Below are positions 52,689-62,087 of a DNA stretch of 64,000 nucleotides, one piece after another; the first letter of the stretch is position 1; the number at the start of each line of letters is the position of its first letter. Location of the stretch: NCBI GenBank assembly GCA_902573325.1, contig CACGJH010000007.1:30610-94609 (forward strand), read 5' to 3'. The notes beneath the pieces are model-generated. The model was not told where the DNA came from. It saw only the letters and a list, made by a program, of their open reading frames with translations, and searched no databases. The stretch comes from an uncultured Alphaproteobacteria bacterium. Lineage in GTDB: Bacteria; Pseudomonadota; Alphaproteobacteria; HIMB59; GCA-002718135. The position numbers were made by a program, and so were the translations under genes.

Positions 52689-53203
52689 ATAATTTTATTC
52701 TGAAACTGTTGAAAACTTATTCCTAGTTTATCTTTTTTTGAAATAGATATTTTATGATGATTTATCATCCATTTTATATTCAAATCCTTATCATTCCATT
52801 TTATAGTTATTTCAGATTTAGGATTATAATAATTAGAAACTTTGTAATGCACTATAGTATTATCTTCAAGTGAGCAAAACCCATGGGCATATCCATTAGG
52901 TACAAACAATAAATTTTTATTTCTTTCTGATATTATAAATGATTTATGCTTTCCAAAATATTTAGAATCTGGTCTAACATCTACAATAACATCTTGAATT
53001 TTACCTTTAATAACTCTTATAAGTTTACTTTGACTAAATGGTTCTTGCTGTAAATGTAAACCTCTTAAAGTTCCTTTTGATTTTGAAAAAGAAATATTAT
53101 CCTGAACATAATTAATGTTAATGTTATTTTTTTTATTATAACTTTCATAAAAATAACCTCTGTTATCTCGAAAATTTTTAGTTTTTATTATTTTGAAATC
53201 CAT
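52685..53203 (-). CDS. rfbC: dTDP-4-dehydrorhamnose 3,5-epimerase (RmlC)
   Basis: 172-aa cupin, from the ATG at 53203, which overlaps the stop of the upstream gene by one base; the frame to 53248 would only extend into it. FRDNRGYFYESYN, KGTLRGLHLQ with the catalytic His, IQDVIVDVRPDSKYFG and PNGYAHGF are typical. Epimerises C3 and C5 of the 4-keto sugar. Slightly short compared with about 180 aa, nothing missing. Confidence 0.9.
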   Translation of the reverse strand: MDFKIIKTKNFRDNRGYFYESYNKKNNININYVQDNISFSKSKGTLRGLHLQQEPFSQSKLIRVIKGKIQDVIVDVRPDSKYFGKHKSFIISERNKNLLFVPNGYAHGFCSLEDNTIVHYKVSNYYNPKSEITIKWNDKDLNIKWMINHHKISISKKDKLGISFQQFQNKII

Positions 53204-54099
53204 TAAATAAAGCTCTTCTTTAAATATTCTTTTAGTGATTTCTCCCAACTTCTCATAAAATTTAATTTTATTTTATTTAATTTAAAATTAATAAGTCTCT
53301 CTGATAATGGTCTTTTTGCAAAATATTTTTTTTTAAAAAAATTGGAATCTACTTCAGTTATTTTAATTTTGTTATTGAGTTTTAAATATTTTATAATCGT
53401 CTTACAAACTTCTAGTCTACTTGTTAAACCTTCGCATACCATGTGGAACAAACCATATTTATTTTTTTCAATTAAGATTTGAAGATTTTTAGCAAGATCA
53501 TAGGTATATGTTGGTGTCCCAAATTTATCATTAACTACAAATAATTCTTTTTTTCCAGCTAAAATCTGTTTCATGATTATATTTATAAATTTTTTGTCCT
53601 TTGCTAATCCTCCACCCATCATCCAGCCAGGTCTAATAATGAAGTATTTTTTCATTTTTCTTTGAATATATATCTCTGATAAAAATTTAGTTTTAGCATA
53701 ATATGAAATAGGATTTGGCAAATCATTTTCAGTATAAATATTTTTTTTTCCATCAAAAATACCTGCCGTACTTATAAATATAAGTGGAATATTTAAATCT
53801 AAACAAATCTTACTTGCAGTTTTAACTGATTTATAGTTTGTTAAATAAGCTTCTTTTCGATTTTTTTCACAATACTCTAAATCAGTCAGAGCTCCAATAT
53901 GAAATAAATAATCTGGATTAAACTGTTTGACATCTTGCTCATACCTCTGGTTATTAAAGTTTAATTTTTTTATCCATTTTTCAGATTTTACTTTATCAAT
54001 TAATGATAATTCATATTTTTTTTTAAAAGTATTATAGATAGCTTCACCCAACATCCCCCCAGCTCCAGCTACATAAATTTTTTTTTTATTTTTTTTCAT
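53203..54099 (-). CDS. RmlD-like extended SDR sugar-nucleotide reductase
   Basis: 298-aa protein with VAGAGGMLGEAIYNTFKK (NAD site), FHIGALTDLEYCEKN, FISTAGIFDGKKN and catalytic YYAKTKFLSE. It resembles RmlD but is clearly diverged from the one at 50783, with GWMMGGGLAKDKKFI in the substrate region. It may act on a different keto-sugar. Located at the head of the rml genes, overlapping by one base with rmlC and 4 bp with the large glycosyltransferase gene. Confidence 0.78.
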   Translation of the reverse strand: MKKNKKKIYVAGAGGMLGEAIYNTFKKKYELSLIDKVKSEKWIKKLNFNNQRYEQDVKQFNPDYLFHIGALTDLEYCEKNRKEAYLTNYKSVKTASKICLDLNIPLIFISTAGIFDGKKNIYTENDLPNPISYYAKTKFLSEIYIQRKMKKYFIIRPGWMMGGGLAKDKKFINIIMKQILAGKKELFVVNDKFGTPTYTYDLAKNLQILIEKNKYGLFHMVCEGLTSRLEVCKTIIKYLKLNNKIKITEVDSNFFKKKYFAKRPLSERLINFKLNKIKLNFMRSWEKSLKEYLKKSFI

Positions 54100-56387
54100 A
54101 TATTTTTTAAAATATTTAAATATTTAATTGAATTAACCTCTAAAGAAAAATTTTCAATAACTGTTTTTCTAGCATTAAATCCTATTTTTTTTCTCAAATC
54201 TGGATTATTTATTAGAGTTGTAATTGTTTCTTCCCACTCACTAATATTTTCTACTAAAAATCCGTCATGATTATGAGTAATTACATTTTTAATATTGCCC
54301 ACTTTTGTTGCTACTGTTGGTAATGCCATTGCCATATATTGCAATGCTTTTAATCCACTTTTTCCACTTACCCATTGATCAATAGAGAGAGGATAAACTC
54401 CGATATCTATTTTCTGTAAATCTTTAATTTCATTTTCCTTTGTCCATTTAATCACTTCCAAGTCTACACCTGGAATATTGTAATCAAAATCTGAAATTAC
54501 AATCAATTTAAATTTTATTCTTTTAGATAAGTTAATAAATAAAGGTTTTAATAAATCTAAATAGATCTTTGAGGTAAATGTACCAGTCCATCCAACATTA
54601 ATAATTTTACTATTATTATATAAATTATTAGGATTATATCTGTGAATATTAATTGAAGCACAAATGTAATGTGAATTATTTTTTTTACTAATATTATTAC
54701 ATTCTTTTGCTAATTGTTCAGAGCTTGCTATAATATTATTTGACGATTTTATTAAGTATCTTATTTTAGATTGAGTTTTAAAAATTGAATTTATTGGGTT
54801 AATATCATTTTTTTTTATTATCAATATATTATCCTCAATATCATAAATAATTTTAGCTGATAATAATCTGTAAATTCTTTCAAAAAAACTGAAACCATAT
54901 GGTGTAACCCACATAAAAATATATACAACATCATATTTTGGTAAATTAAAAATTAGAAATATTCTTTTGAAATATCCCTTTATTAATGAAATTGTTTTTT
55001 TAAATACAAAACCTTTTTTATAAAGAAATTTCCAAGATTTTTTATCAATAAATGAGTCTACAGATATATTATAACCATTTTTCTCAAAGTAAGGAAAAAA
55101 TTGTTCATATTTAAGTCTTTGTCCTGCTTGTACTCCTACAGGATATGGGCATACAAATAAAATTGATTTATTTGTTTTGTTTGTAATATATTTCTTTTTT
55201 AAAAAAAATATATTAATTGGTATTAAAAAATATCCAATAATATTCCCTGGGATTTTAGCAAAATCAAATAATAGTCCAGTTATACCTATAAGTATAAAAT
55301 TTTTTTTTATAAATTCTTTATCTATATTTCTTTTTAAAGGAAGATAGATACCTCTAAATATAAAAGAAATTAAAAGTAATATTAAAATATATATCTTTGT
55401 AATATGTGGTATGTAGAATGCTGCTGCGTCAAATTTTTCTAATATAAAATAATTATAGTTATATATTGAATAAGTAAGAAAAAATAATAATATTATAATT
55501 AATACTTGGTTAAATATATTTTGATTATTATTTTTCTTATTATTTATAATAAATGAAAAATATATTACTGAAAAGCTGAAAAGTATTATTATAAATATTT
55601 TGGTAATATTAGGTACATAAAAAATATTGTTATCCCATCCATTTATATAATAATTCCATCTGGGAATAATTAAAGCAGAAAGTATTAGTAAAATACTCAT
55701 AAAAAACATTTTTTGGTTTGTTAAAATATTTAATCGTGAAGAATGAATGTTATAAATAAAATATTTTCTTGCCAATCCTAAAATATTTGAATTTATGGGG
55801 TAATAATTTAATGGATCATTGTAATTTGTATCTATTTTTAAGAACATATCTTTTGCTCTATTCTTCCATTCATAATCCTCTCCAGCCCTAACATTTTCAT
55901 AAAAAAAACCTATTTTGTTAAAGATTTTTTTAGACATTATACTGCCTGGTATTGTTTGATGATTTACATTGCCAAATGAAGATGCGATTATTAATTTTGC
56001 TTGATAAGTATTTTTATTTTTAGAATAATTTGTTGACCCAAATATTATTTTTTCTTTATTATTTTGATAATATTCATATAAATTTTCTAACCATTTATTA
56101 TTTTCTGGAAATGTTTTTAAATCTAAGAAACAAATAATTTCATAATTAGATTTTTTAACTCCTAAATTCCTAGCTGCTCCAGGAAAAAGATTTGGTTTAT
56201 GAATATAATTTATTTTTAAATTTTTATAATCATTCATAATATATTTTTGAAACTGGGAATTAGTATCAATTATTAATATTTCATCAGGAAGTTTGGTTTG
56301 TTTATTTAAAACATCTAATAATTTAATAATTTGAATATTTTTTCCTTTAAAAGGAATAATTACAGATATTTTATTTATATTTGACAT
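54096..56387 (-). CDS. Fused glycosyltransferase: GT2 domain, membrane segments, GT4 domain
   Basis: 763 aa from the ATG at 56387, which lies just after the upstream stop. Residues about 5-215 are a GT2 domain (ISVIIPFKGKN, LIIDTNSQ, FPGAARNLGVKKS). About 225-400 hold several hydrophobic segments, and about 415-763 form a GT4-like GT-B domain (VCPYPVGVQAGQRLKYEQF, NVGWTGTFTSKIYLDLL, KGLKALQYMAMALPTVATKVGN read in parts). Two transferases on a membrane anchor could add consecutive sugars. Read in one frame without a break, so a genuine fusion, not a frameshift. Specificity unknown. Confidence 0.78.
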   Translation of the reverse strand: MSNINKISVIIPFKGKNIQIIKLLDVLNKQTKLPDEILIIDTNSQFQKYIMNDYKNLKINYIHKPNLFPGAARNLGVKKSNYEIICFLDLKTFPENNKWLENLYEYYQNNKEKIIFGSTNYSKNKNTYQAKLIIASSFGNVNHQTIPGSIMSKKIFNKIGFFYENVRAGEDYEWKNRAKDMFLKIDTNYNDPLNYYPINSNILGLARKYFIYNIHSSRLNILTNQKMFFMSILLILSALIIPRWNYYINGWDNNIFYVPNITKIFIIILFSFSVIYFSFIINNKKNNNQNIFNQVLIIILLFFLTYSIYNYNYFILEKFDAAAFYIPHITKIYILILLLISFIFRGIYLPLKRNIDKEFIKKNFILIGITGLLFDFAKIPGNIIGYFLIPINIFFLKKKYITNKTNKSILFVCPYPVGVQAGQRLKYEQFFPYFEKNGYNISVDSFIDKKSWKFLYKKGFVFKKTISLIKGYFKRIFLIFNLPKYDVVYIFMWVTPYGFSFFERIYRLLSAKIIYDIEDNILIIKKNDINPINSIFKTQSKIRYLIKSSNNIIASSEQLAKECNNISKKNNSHYICASINIHRYNPNNLYNNSKIINVGWTGTFTSKIYLDLLKPLFINLSKRIKFKLIVISDFDYNIPGVDLEVIKWTKENEIKDLQKIDIGVYPLSIDQWVSGKSGLKALQYMAMALPTVATKVGNIKNVITHNHDGFLVENISEWEETITTLINNPDLRKKIGFNARKTVIENFSLEVNSIKYLNILKNI

Positions 56388-56388
56388 T

Positions 56389-57558
56389 TTATTTATATAT
56401 GTTCGATAAAGAATTGACTGCACTATCTAAAGAAAAATATTTTTCACCCACCTTACGACATCTATTTAAATGAGATTTATCATTTTTAAAATTTTTAATT
56501 GAGCATAATAAATTATCAAAATTATTATTTTTAAAATCTGTCAGAATACCTATGTTATAACTTCTAATATAATAAATTATATCATTATTGAATTCATTAC
56601 AAATAATAGGAACTCCACTTAAAAGAGCCTCACTTATTTTTGTAGGCATTGATGCTTTTATAGAATAATTATTTTTACAATAAAATATTAAAAAATCATA
56701 CTCTTTTATTATTTTGCTAATTAATGAGTTTTTAATACTATTAATACTTATATTTTTTTGACTTAAATTAAAATTTTCAATTTTATTAATAATTCTATTC
56801 TTATTGTCGTTTGAAAAAATATCTAAACAAAAATCTAAATTTTTATTTTCAATATTTTTTATAAATAATAATATTTTATCAAAATTGTAAGCGCCATCTG
56901 TTGTGCCTAAATATAAAAATTTAATTTTCTTGTTATTTTTATTTTTTTTTGGTTCAAATTTAGAAACTGAGGATGAAGTTGTGATAACAATATTTTTATT
57001 TTTTGTAGTGGTATATTTTTTAGAAATAATATTTTTTGCCTCATGAGTAAGAAAAATATTTTTGTAAGAATTAATATACAAAAATTTATCGATTTTTTTT
57101 AAAATATTTAATATAAATGTATTTTTATAATTTAATCTATCAATTTTCTCATTTATCCAAAAACCTCTTGAATCATATATAAATTTAATTTTTAATAAAA
57201 AACTACAAAAATAAATTATTATACCTGGAACAAAACTTCGAATGTGTAATAGTTTATTGCCCCTCAGAATTAATGTTAAAACTTTAAAAAAAATTAAAAA
57301 GAATGTGATATAATTTAATGGATTTCTATAATTGTAATACTTATGAGGTATCCAATTAATTTTTTTTTGAATTAATTTTTTCTTCAAGATTTGATAATCA
57401 ATAATTTGCAAATCTTCTTTTTTTTCTAAGGAGATTAAAGTTATATCGTAATTTTGAGCAAGCTTATAAATATAGCTTAGTATTTGAGAATTACCAAGTG
57501 CTTCTAATACACCATTATTAGTAATATAAATAATTTTTTTTTTAGTAAAATTTTTCAT
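56389..57558 (-). CDS. Glycosyltransferase family 4-type (WbuB/ WcaI-like)
   Basis: 389-aa GT-B-like protein, Asn/Lys/Ile-rich. IIYITNNGVLEALGNSQILSY forms the N-terminal loop; SRGFWINEKID and a C-terminal EALLSGVPIICNEFNND segment (E-x7-E region) follow. It ends YFSLDSAVNSLSNIY. Overlaps asnB by 17 bp. Sugar donor and acceptor are unknown. The domain match is weaker than for the neighbour at 47761. Confidence 0.75.
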   Translation of the reverse strand: MKNFTKKKIIYITNNGVLEALGNSQILSYIYKLAQNYDITLISLEKKEDLQIIDYQILKKKLIQKKINWIPHKYYNYRNPLNYITFFLIFFKVLTLILRGNKLLHIRSFVPGIIIYFCSFLLKIKFIYDSRGFWINEKIDRLNYKNTFILNILKKIDKFLYINSYKNIFLTHEAKNIISKKYTTTKNKNIVITTSSSVSKFEPKKNKNNKKIKFLYLGTTDGAYNFDKILLFIKNIENKNLDFCLDIFSNDNKNRIINKIENFNLSQKNISINSIKNSLISKIIKEYDFLIFYCKNNYSIKASMPTKISEALLSGVPIICNEFNNDIIYYIRSYNIGILTDFKNNNFDNLLCSIKNFKNDKSHLNRCRKVGEKYFSLDSAVNSLSNIYK

Positions 57559-59494
57559 ACCAATTGTTAAATTGGATTATAGACCATAATTTATTTGTAT
57601 TATCTTTATAACCCATCATATGTTCATTTAAATTTTTTTTTACTATTTTATTATTTAGCAAACCATGATTATTTAATTTTTTATCTGATAAGCTATCATG
57701 AGTAAAATCTTTTAAATCTTTTTTTAACCAGCTTCCTATTGGGATACCAAATCCTTTTTTCTTTTTTTCAATTAAATGATCAGGTAAATATTTTGAAAGT
57801 AATTTTCTTAATAAAACTTTATTTTCTTTATTATTTATTTTATCTTTTATGTTTAAATTTTTTGCAAATTTAATAACGTTTTTATCTAAGTATGGAGCTC
57901 TTGTCTCTAAGCTGTAATACATTGAAGCTCTATCAACTTTACACAAAATATCATCTGGTAAATAAGTTACAAAGTCAGTATTCATCATATTTTGGACTAA
58001 ATTTGCATCTTCATTTTCAGAGAAATGTAATTTGTAGTAATCTGTATTATTATATCTCAAATTTAAAATTCCTTCATTACTTGACCATTCAGTAATAAAT
58101 TGATCATATAAATCATAATTATTTTTTATTTGTTTTATTTTATTCAAATAAATTTGTAGTTTTTTATCAATGTTTTGATTAGTAATTCTTGCTAAAATAA
58201 ACTTTAATAATTTCTCTGGAAATAATTCTAAAAGATTAATTAACTTAATCCTTAAACTGAATGGCATAAAATATAATAAATTTTTTATTTTGTTTGTTAT
58301 AATGTATCTATTATAGCCACAAAACAATTCATCACCACCATCCCCACTTAAAGCTACTTTAACTTTACTACTAGCAATTTGGCTTACTAGCATAGTAGGA
58401 ATCTGAGATGTATCAGCAAATGGTTCAGTAAAAGCATCATTTAAAAAAGGTATTTTTTCTAATACATCTTTTTTGGTACAAATATGAGTTGTATGGTTTG
58501 TATTTAAATGTTTTGCAATCCTTTCAGCCTGTTTGGATTCATCATAATCATCAAAATTATAACCTATTGTAAAAGTATCTATATTTTTTTTTAATTTACT
58601 TGCTATAGAGACAATCAAACTAGAGTCAATTCCTCCAGATAAGAAGGCACCTAATGGGGCATCAGAAATTAATTGACTTTCAACACTATTAGTTAAAACA
58701 TCTTCTAATTCAGTTAATTTGCTTTTATTATTTAAATTATTATGTTTTGTATTTGAAAGTGACCAATATTTTATTAATTTTATTCCTGGCAACTTAAGTA
58801 AATCATTGAAATAAGCTAAGTTTTTGAATTTAAAAATATTTAAATCGATTTCTAAAATAGAAGCTGGCGGTATTTTATATATATTTTTAAAAATAGTATT
58901 AGGAGAAGGTATATAATTTAACTTCAAAAAGTAGTTCAAAGAATTAAAGGATATTTCTTTATTAAATGTTGGGATATTTATTATTGTATTAATGTCAGAT
59001 GAAAATGATAAATAGTTTTCTTTTATTGATAAATATAAAGGTTTTTCACCTGCAATATCTCTTGCCAAATATATTCTATTTCTTTTAATATCTAAAATAA
59101 CATATGAAAACATCCCTTTTAATTCATTAACAATATTCATTATCGAATTATGCTCAGAAAAATTAATTAATGTTTCAGTATCAGAGGATCCTCTCCAATT
59201 AATTTTATAATTTTTGTTTAAACTTTCTCTTATTTTCAAATGATTATATATTTCACCATTAAATAAAATTATATAATTTTTTTTATATGAAAACATTGGC
59301 TGTTTTCCTTCTGTACTTAAATCCTGTATGGATAATCTTTTATGTGAAAATTTGAAATTTAAATCATTTTTTTTATAATAGTAAAACCCATGATCATCTG
59401 GTCCTCTGTGGTTAATAAGATTTGATATATTTTCAAATTCTTTTGTTTGGAAGTTTAAATTTCCATTATGAATACATCCAAAAAAACCACACAT
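57542..59494 (-). CDS. asnB: Asparagine synthase (glutamine-hydrolysing) family protein
   Basis: 650 aa. Starts MCGFFGC, placing the glutaminase nucleophile Cys2 after Met removal; NHRGPDDHGFY and LFNGEIYNHL complete the class II amidotransferase domain (about 1-215). The synthetase domain carries the PP-loop LSGGIDSSLIVS (about residue 285), and ALSGDGGDELFCGYNRY. AsnB paralogs in surface-polysaccharide loci often amidate sugar acids or aminoacyl groups, so the amide acceptor may be a uronic acid of the glycan (compare the nucleotide-sugar dehydrogenase at 44950) rather than aspartate. Confidence 0.85.
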   Translation of the reverse strand: MCGFFGCIHNGNLNFQTKEFENISNLINHRGPDDHGFYYYKKNDLNFKFSHKRLSIQDLSTEGKQPMFSYKKNYIILFNGEIYNHLKIRESLNKNYKINWRGSSDTETLINFSEHNSIMNIVNELKGMFSYVILDIKRNRIYLARDIAGEKPLYLSIKENYLSFSSDINTIINIPTFNKEISFNSLNYFLKLNYIPSPNTIFKNIYKIPPASILEIDLNIFKFKNLAYFNDLLKLPGIKLIKYWSLSNTKHNNLNNKSKLTELEDVLTNSVESQLISDAPLGAFLSGGIDSSLIVSIASKLKKNIDTFTIGYNFDDYDESKQAERIAKHLNTNHTTHICTKKDVLEKIPFLNDAFTEPFADTSQIPTMLVSQIASSKVKVALSGDGGDELFCGYNRYIITNKIKNLLYFMPFSLRIKLINLLELFPEKLLKFILARITNQNIDKKLQIYLNKIKQIKNNYDLYDQFITEWSSNEGILNLRYNNTDYYKLHFSENEDANLVQNMMNTDFVTYLPDDILCKVDRASMYYSLETRAPYLDKNVIKFAKNLNIKDKINNKENKVLLRKLLSKYLPDHLIEKKKKGFGIPIGSWLKKDLKDFTHDSLSDKKLNNHGLLNNKIVKKNLNEHMMGYKDNTNKLWSIIQFNNWYEKFY

Positions 59495-59551
59495 TAATTT
59501 TTATTTTATCATTTTTTAAAATATTATGATAGAAATTAAATACATTAAGTA

Positions 59552-60454
59552 ATGAAAATAATAAATTCACAAATTTTTTTTAAAAATAAAATAAACAAGA
59601 TTTTGGATGAAGTAATAGTTATTAATAACGATAGTAAATTCACTGAAAATTTTAGCAAGCAATGGAATACTTATAAAAATACTCAAATAGATGAAAAAAA
59701 CAATTTTAAAATTACATATAATTTCTTAAAGAATTTATTTTTTGATGATTTAGAAATCTTGAAAAATAGTAATATTTTAGAAATTGGATGTGGCTCTGGA
59801 AGATTCACAGAATATTTTTATAATTATTGTAAATTATGTATTAGTGTTGATTTATCGGATGCAGTGTTTAGCAATGATTATAGATTCAAACCTAATATTG
59901 AAGTTATAAAAGCTGATTTTACAGAATTAACTCCTGCCGATAAATTTGATATAGTATTTTGTAGAGGTGTTCTTCAACATACTCAAAATCCAGAAACATC
60001 AATATTAAAACTTTTTGATTTTATAAAAAAAGATGGAATTGTAATATTTGATTATTATTTAAAACCAAAAATAGGTTTATTTCATCCAAAATATTTATAT
60101 TGGAGACCTTTTTTTAAAAGATTTATTAAATATAAAAGTTATGAAAATTTTTTATCAAAAAATATATATAAATTATTAAAATTAAAAAGATTTTTAGATA
60201 AGGTATTTTTAAACAAACATTTCTTTTCTGATTGTCTAATTCCAATATGGGATGCTGGTAAAATTATACCTGATAGTGAAAAACTATCTTTTGAGAAAAT
60301 ATGTGAATTATCAATTCTTGATACTTTAGATGGACTTTATGCATATTATGATAAGCCTAAAAAAAATATAGAAATTGTAAATTTTTTGAAGAAAAATAAA
60401 TTTAAAATTATTAAAAATAATAAAAAATTAAATTGTTTTATGGTTAAAATTTAA
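59552..60454 (+). CDS. SAM-dependent methyltransferase (class I)
   Basis: 300 aa. Motif I ILEIGCGSGRFTEYF (about residue 75), followed by acidic VDLSDAVF, IEVIKADFTEL and DIVFCRGVLQHTQNPE, a Methyltransf_11-like layout. The C-terminal part is Lys/Phe-rich with no further domain. Such enzymes in glycan loci methylate sugars. It is one of two plus-strand genes in the locus and its end overlaps the convergent GT2 gene by 27 bp. Confidence 0.8.
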   Translation: MKIINSQIFFKNKINKILDEVIVINNDSKFTENFSKQWNTYKNTQIDEKNNFKITYNFLKNLFFDDLEILKNSNILEIGCGSGRFTEYFYNYCKLCISVDLSDAVFSNDYRFKPNIEVIKADFTELTPADKFDIVFCRGVLQHTQNPETSILKLFDFIKKDGIVIFDYYLKPKIGLFHPKYLYWRPFFKRFIKYKSYENFLSKNIYKLLKLKRFLDKVFLNKHFFSDCLIPIWDAGKIIPDSEKLSFEKICELSILDTLDGLYAYYDKPKKNIEIVNFLKKNKFKIIKNNKKLNCFMVKI

Positions 60455-61405
60455 TCTTCTTTTTAAAAATTTAAAACAACCTAATATTGTTGAATAATCT
60501 ATAATAAAAAGTAAATACGATGAAAAAAACAAATCGCATAAAAATTTTAAACTTATTTTTTTATAAGAATTAAATCCTTTCAAATATAATAATGGTCTGT
60601 AAATCAATAAAAAAAAAATAATAAAAATAATTAAAAAATTAACATAAAATGAAATAACAAACATGAATATTATAATGCTATAATTTTTAAACATAGGTAG
60701 GTGCCATGTTTTAAAATAACCATTTTCAATTGCGCCACAAGAGTACTCCTTAAATCTTGAAATAAAATTATTAATATTTGCTGGCATTGACCAATATACT
60801 TTACTATTTATTGAGTAGGCAGATTTATATTTTTTATTTTGAATATTATTTAAAAATCTTAAATCTTCAACAACATAAGAACCATCAATACTTTCAGGAA
60901 AACCTTCAACTTCTTTCCATACTTTTTTGTTTATAAAAAGAGAACTAACACTATTAGATAATTTATAATTTTTAATATTTTTACCAGCAATAACATTACT
61001 GGCATTTCTTGAAAAAAAATTATTTCTAATTGGCACAATTGATCCATAAATTATTTTAATCTTTTGATCTTTTTCTATAATTTTTTTAAAATTTAATAAC
61101 CAGTTTCTGCTCGCAATATTACCAGCATCAATTAAAGCAACAAAAGGATTATTAGCTGTTTCAATCCCTATATTTCTACCTGATCCTCTACATTTTTTAG
61201 TTCTATTTAAAATTGAAATTTTTTTAAATTTTGTGAAAAAAATATTTAATATTTTTTTTGTTTCTTCTAATGATCCACCTTCACTAATTATAATTTCATC
61301 TGGTAAATAAGATTGTTTTATCAAAGAATTAATTGTTTTATATAATCTCTTTCCTTCGTTAAATGTTGTGATAATTACAGAAATTTTTAAGTTATTATTT
61401 TCCAT
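60428..61405 (-). CDS. Glycosyltransferase family 2 with C-terminal membrane segments
   Basis: About 325 aa from the ATG at 61405; an ATG at 61426 would add seven residues. KISVIITTFNEGKRLYKTI, EIIISEGGSLEETK and GSGRNIGIETANNPFVALIDAG show the GT2 donor site with its Asp. DLRFLNNI is an ED-x-x-F-type motif variant. Two or more hydrophobic segments at about 245-275 and 290-310 anchor it. Overlaps the nucleotidyltransferase gene by 11 bp. Confidence 0.8.
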   Translation of the reverse strand: MENNNLKISVIITTFNEGKRLYKTINSLIKQSYLPDEIIISEGGSLEETKKILNIFFTKFKKISILNRTKKCRGSGRNIGIETANNPFVALIDAGNIASRNWLLNFKKIIEKDQKIKIIYGSIVPIRNNFFSRNASNVIAGKNIKNYKLSNSVSSLFINKKVWKEVEGFPESIDGSYVVEDLRFLNNIQNKKYKSAYSINSKVYWSMPANINNFISRFKEYSCGAIENGYFKTWHLPMFKNYSIIIFMFVISFYVNFLIIFIIFFLLIYRPLLYLKGFNSYKKISLKFLCDLFFSSYLLFIIDYSTILGCFKFLKRRLNFNHKTI

Positions 61406-62087
61406 AATATATTTTTGATAACTCATTGAGTTGTTTTTCTGTATCTACAGCATACCAAAATTTAGGATAATAATTTGAACAATATAAATTCTTTTTAATA
61501 ATTATATCGTTCCATAATTTATTAAAATTATTTCTTTTTTTATATTTTTTATTTATTTCATATGGATTCATGATTTGAATTCCTGAGCAGTAAATATTAG
61601 TTTTTCTTTTTCTAGATAATTTGTTAACAATATTATTGCTTTGAAAAATATAATCACCCTCTAATCCTTTTACAGGTTTTGTTGGTACAATCATACAATC
61701 TGGTTTTTTAAATTTGAAATATTCATCTGAAATTTTATCTAAATTTAATTGAAAAACATTGTCACAAGTTAAAACAAATATAGGCTCATTTAAATTTTTT
61801 AATAGTGTATTGAATAAGAACCATGCATTTCCTTTATTATTAGTATTAATAACAGCATTTATATTTTGCTCTATAACATGACTTGCAAGAAAGGAGCCTT
61901 TATGCCCAACAGTAATATATATATTTTTAATCTTTTTTTTTAAATTATTTATACCTATTTCTATTAAGGTTGAACCTCTAATACTAGCCATAGCTTTAGG
62001 AAGTTGATTTGTAAAAGGCATCATTCTCAAGCCTCTTCCTGCAGCTAAAATTACTGCATGATTGATTTTTTTATTTTTATTTATCAA
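61395..62087 (-). CDS. Sugar-phosphate nucleotidyltransferase (NTP_transferase family)
   Basis: 230 aa. AVILAAGRGLRMMPFTNQLPKAM is the diagnostic N-terminal motif (read in parts), followed by PIFVLTCDNVFQ (metal-binding Asp) and WNDIIIKKN, with WYAVDTEKQLNEL at the C-terminus. It resembles small MurU/ glucose-1-P-type uridylyl/cytidylyltransferases, shorter than RmlA. It makes an activated sugar for the locus; base and sugar unknown. Overlaps the dehydratase-like gene by 11 bp. Confidence 0.78.
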   Translation of the reverse strand: MINKNKKINHAVILAAGRGLRMMPFTNQLPKAMASIRGSTLIEIGINNLKKKIKNIYITVGHKGSFLASHVIEQNINAVINTNNKGNAWFLFNTLLKNLNEPIFVLTCDNVFQLNLDKISDEYFKFKKPDCMIVPTKPVKGLEGDYIFQSNNIVNKLSRKRKTNIYCSGIQIMNPYEINKKYKKRNNFNKLWNDIIIKKNLYCSNYYPKFWYAVDTEKQLNELSKIYYGK

